Assembly: GCA_003096535.1 (NCBI GenBank)
Contig: QEKJ01000018.1
Location: 1-51,248, forward strand
Direction of reading: 5' to 3'
DNA: 51,248 nt
From: Agathobaculum butyriciproducens
GTDB taxonomy: Bacteria; Bacillota; Clostridia; Oscillospirales; Butyricicoccaceae
Part shown: positions 51,091-51,248 of the stretch, piece by piece
How positions within the stretch are numbered: position 1 is the first letter of the stretch
Layout of the letters: every line of letters starts with the position of its first letter
Notes under the pieces: model-generated
The model's database searches: none
What the model saw: the letters and a program-made list of their open reading frames with translations, nothing else
Told to the model about the DNA's origin: nothing
Program-made: the position numbers and the translations under genes

Positions 51091-51248
51091 AAATAAGCTG
51101 TTGATGAGCAGTTAAGAACAACGAAAAGTTGTGAAAACTCTTTGAAAACAGCGGATTGTACCTTGTAAATTAAACAACGATGTGCTTAAACTTTTGTTCG
51201 ATATGAACAAGGTTGTAGTGCGAACCTGAAATTTCGAGAGTTTTTTAC
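51091..51248 (+). other. probable rRNA operon leader, cut by the window end
   Basis: It contains AAAACTCTTTGAAAACAG, of the type found in rRNA antitermination/processing leaders of Firmicutes, and no ORF. The 16S gene would begin soon after the window. Apart from this and the promoter, 50981-51248 holds nothing else. Confidence 0.6.

Overview
The window reads as a stretch of chromosome from a moderately GC-rich, spore-forming Clostridia-type Firmicute, probably an Oscillospirales gut anaerobe near Butyricicoccaceae (genus inferred, not proven). Reasons: sporulation genes (GerW/YtfJ, YunB, a DacB/DacF-type carboxypeptidase), the IspH-ribosomal protein S1 fusion found in Clostridia, GatCAB, strong AGGAGG ribosome binding sites and sigma-A type promoters. 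It opens with the tail of a tRNA-Glu(CTC) and a 5S rRNA gene. It closes with a consensus promoter and a leader that look like the start of the next rRNA operon, so the 51 kb probably lie between two rRNA loci.

Layout. 0.4-9.2 kb: a DUF1538 membrane protein with a tandem PII-like protein, an aminotransferase, a small protein, a DMT transporter, an MBOAT/AlgX-type O-acylation pair and a lipoprotein. 9.2-10.6 kb (minus): flavin oxidoreductase, DUF6472 protein and sugar acetyltransferase in one operon. 10.9-16.6 kb: an inositol-type catabolic locus (sodium/solute symporter, IolG, TIM-barrel isomerase) divergent from a LacI-family regulator, with two identical 16-bp candidate operators. 16.6-25.6 kb: a selenium/molybdenum block (YqeC, YqeB, ModABC, MoaA, MOSC protein, molybdopterin-binding protein, MoaB, SelD), which fits maturation of selenium-dependent molybdenum hydroxylases. 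25.6-28.0 kb: glycosyltransferase, collagen-like protein and zinc-ribbon protein. 28.3-32.1 kb: polysaccharide deacetylase and a KdpDE-like two-component system with no kdpFABC nearby. 32.4-49.4 kb: housekeeping genes (M50 protease, ScpAB, DUF2953, GerW, DacB, RluB, RpiR regulator, HI0933 flavoprotein, Cmk, PlsC, IspH-S1, YunB, LigA, GatCAB). 49.4-50.98 kb: a small ORF, a broken transglutaminase gene and a short minus-strand gene.

The most unusual feature is the non-coding DNA between these genes. At least three families of small palindromic or MITE-like repeats are scattered through the window. One family (AATTGAGAATGG arms) repeatedly begins at or on the stop codon of the upstream gene, and in three genes its TGA appears to be the stop. 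A second, with GGCAAYACCGCAYAATT terminal inverted repeats, carries variable interiors; one interior is a 33-bp unit repeated three times, and single copies of that unit also occur inside members of the first family. A third is bounded by CCGTAGGG, and part of it has become coding sequence at the MoaB N-terminus. A separate 222-bp element sits between two copies of a 24-bp terminator hairpin. A further observation is a near-perfect internal ribosome binding site and ATG at the junction of the IspH-S1 fusion, which could release free S1.
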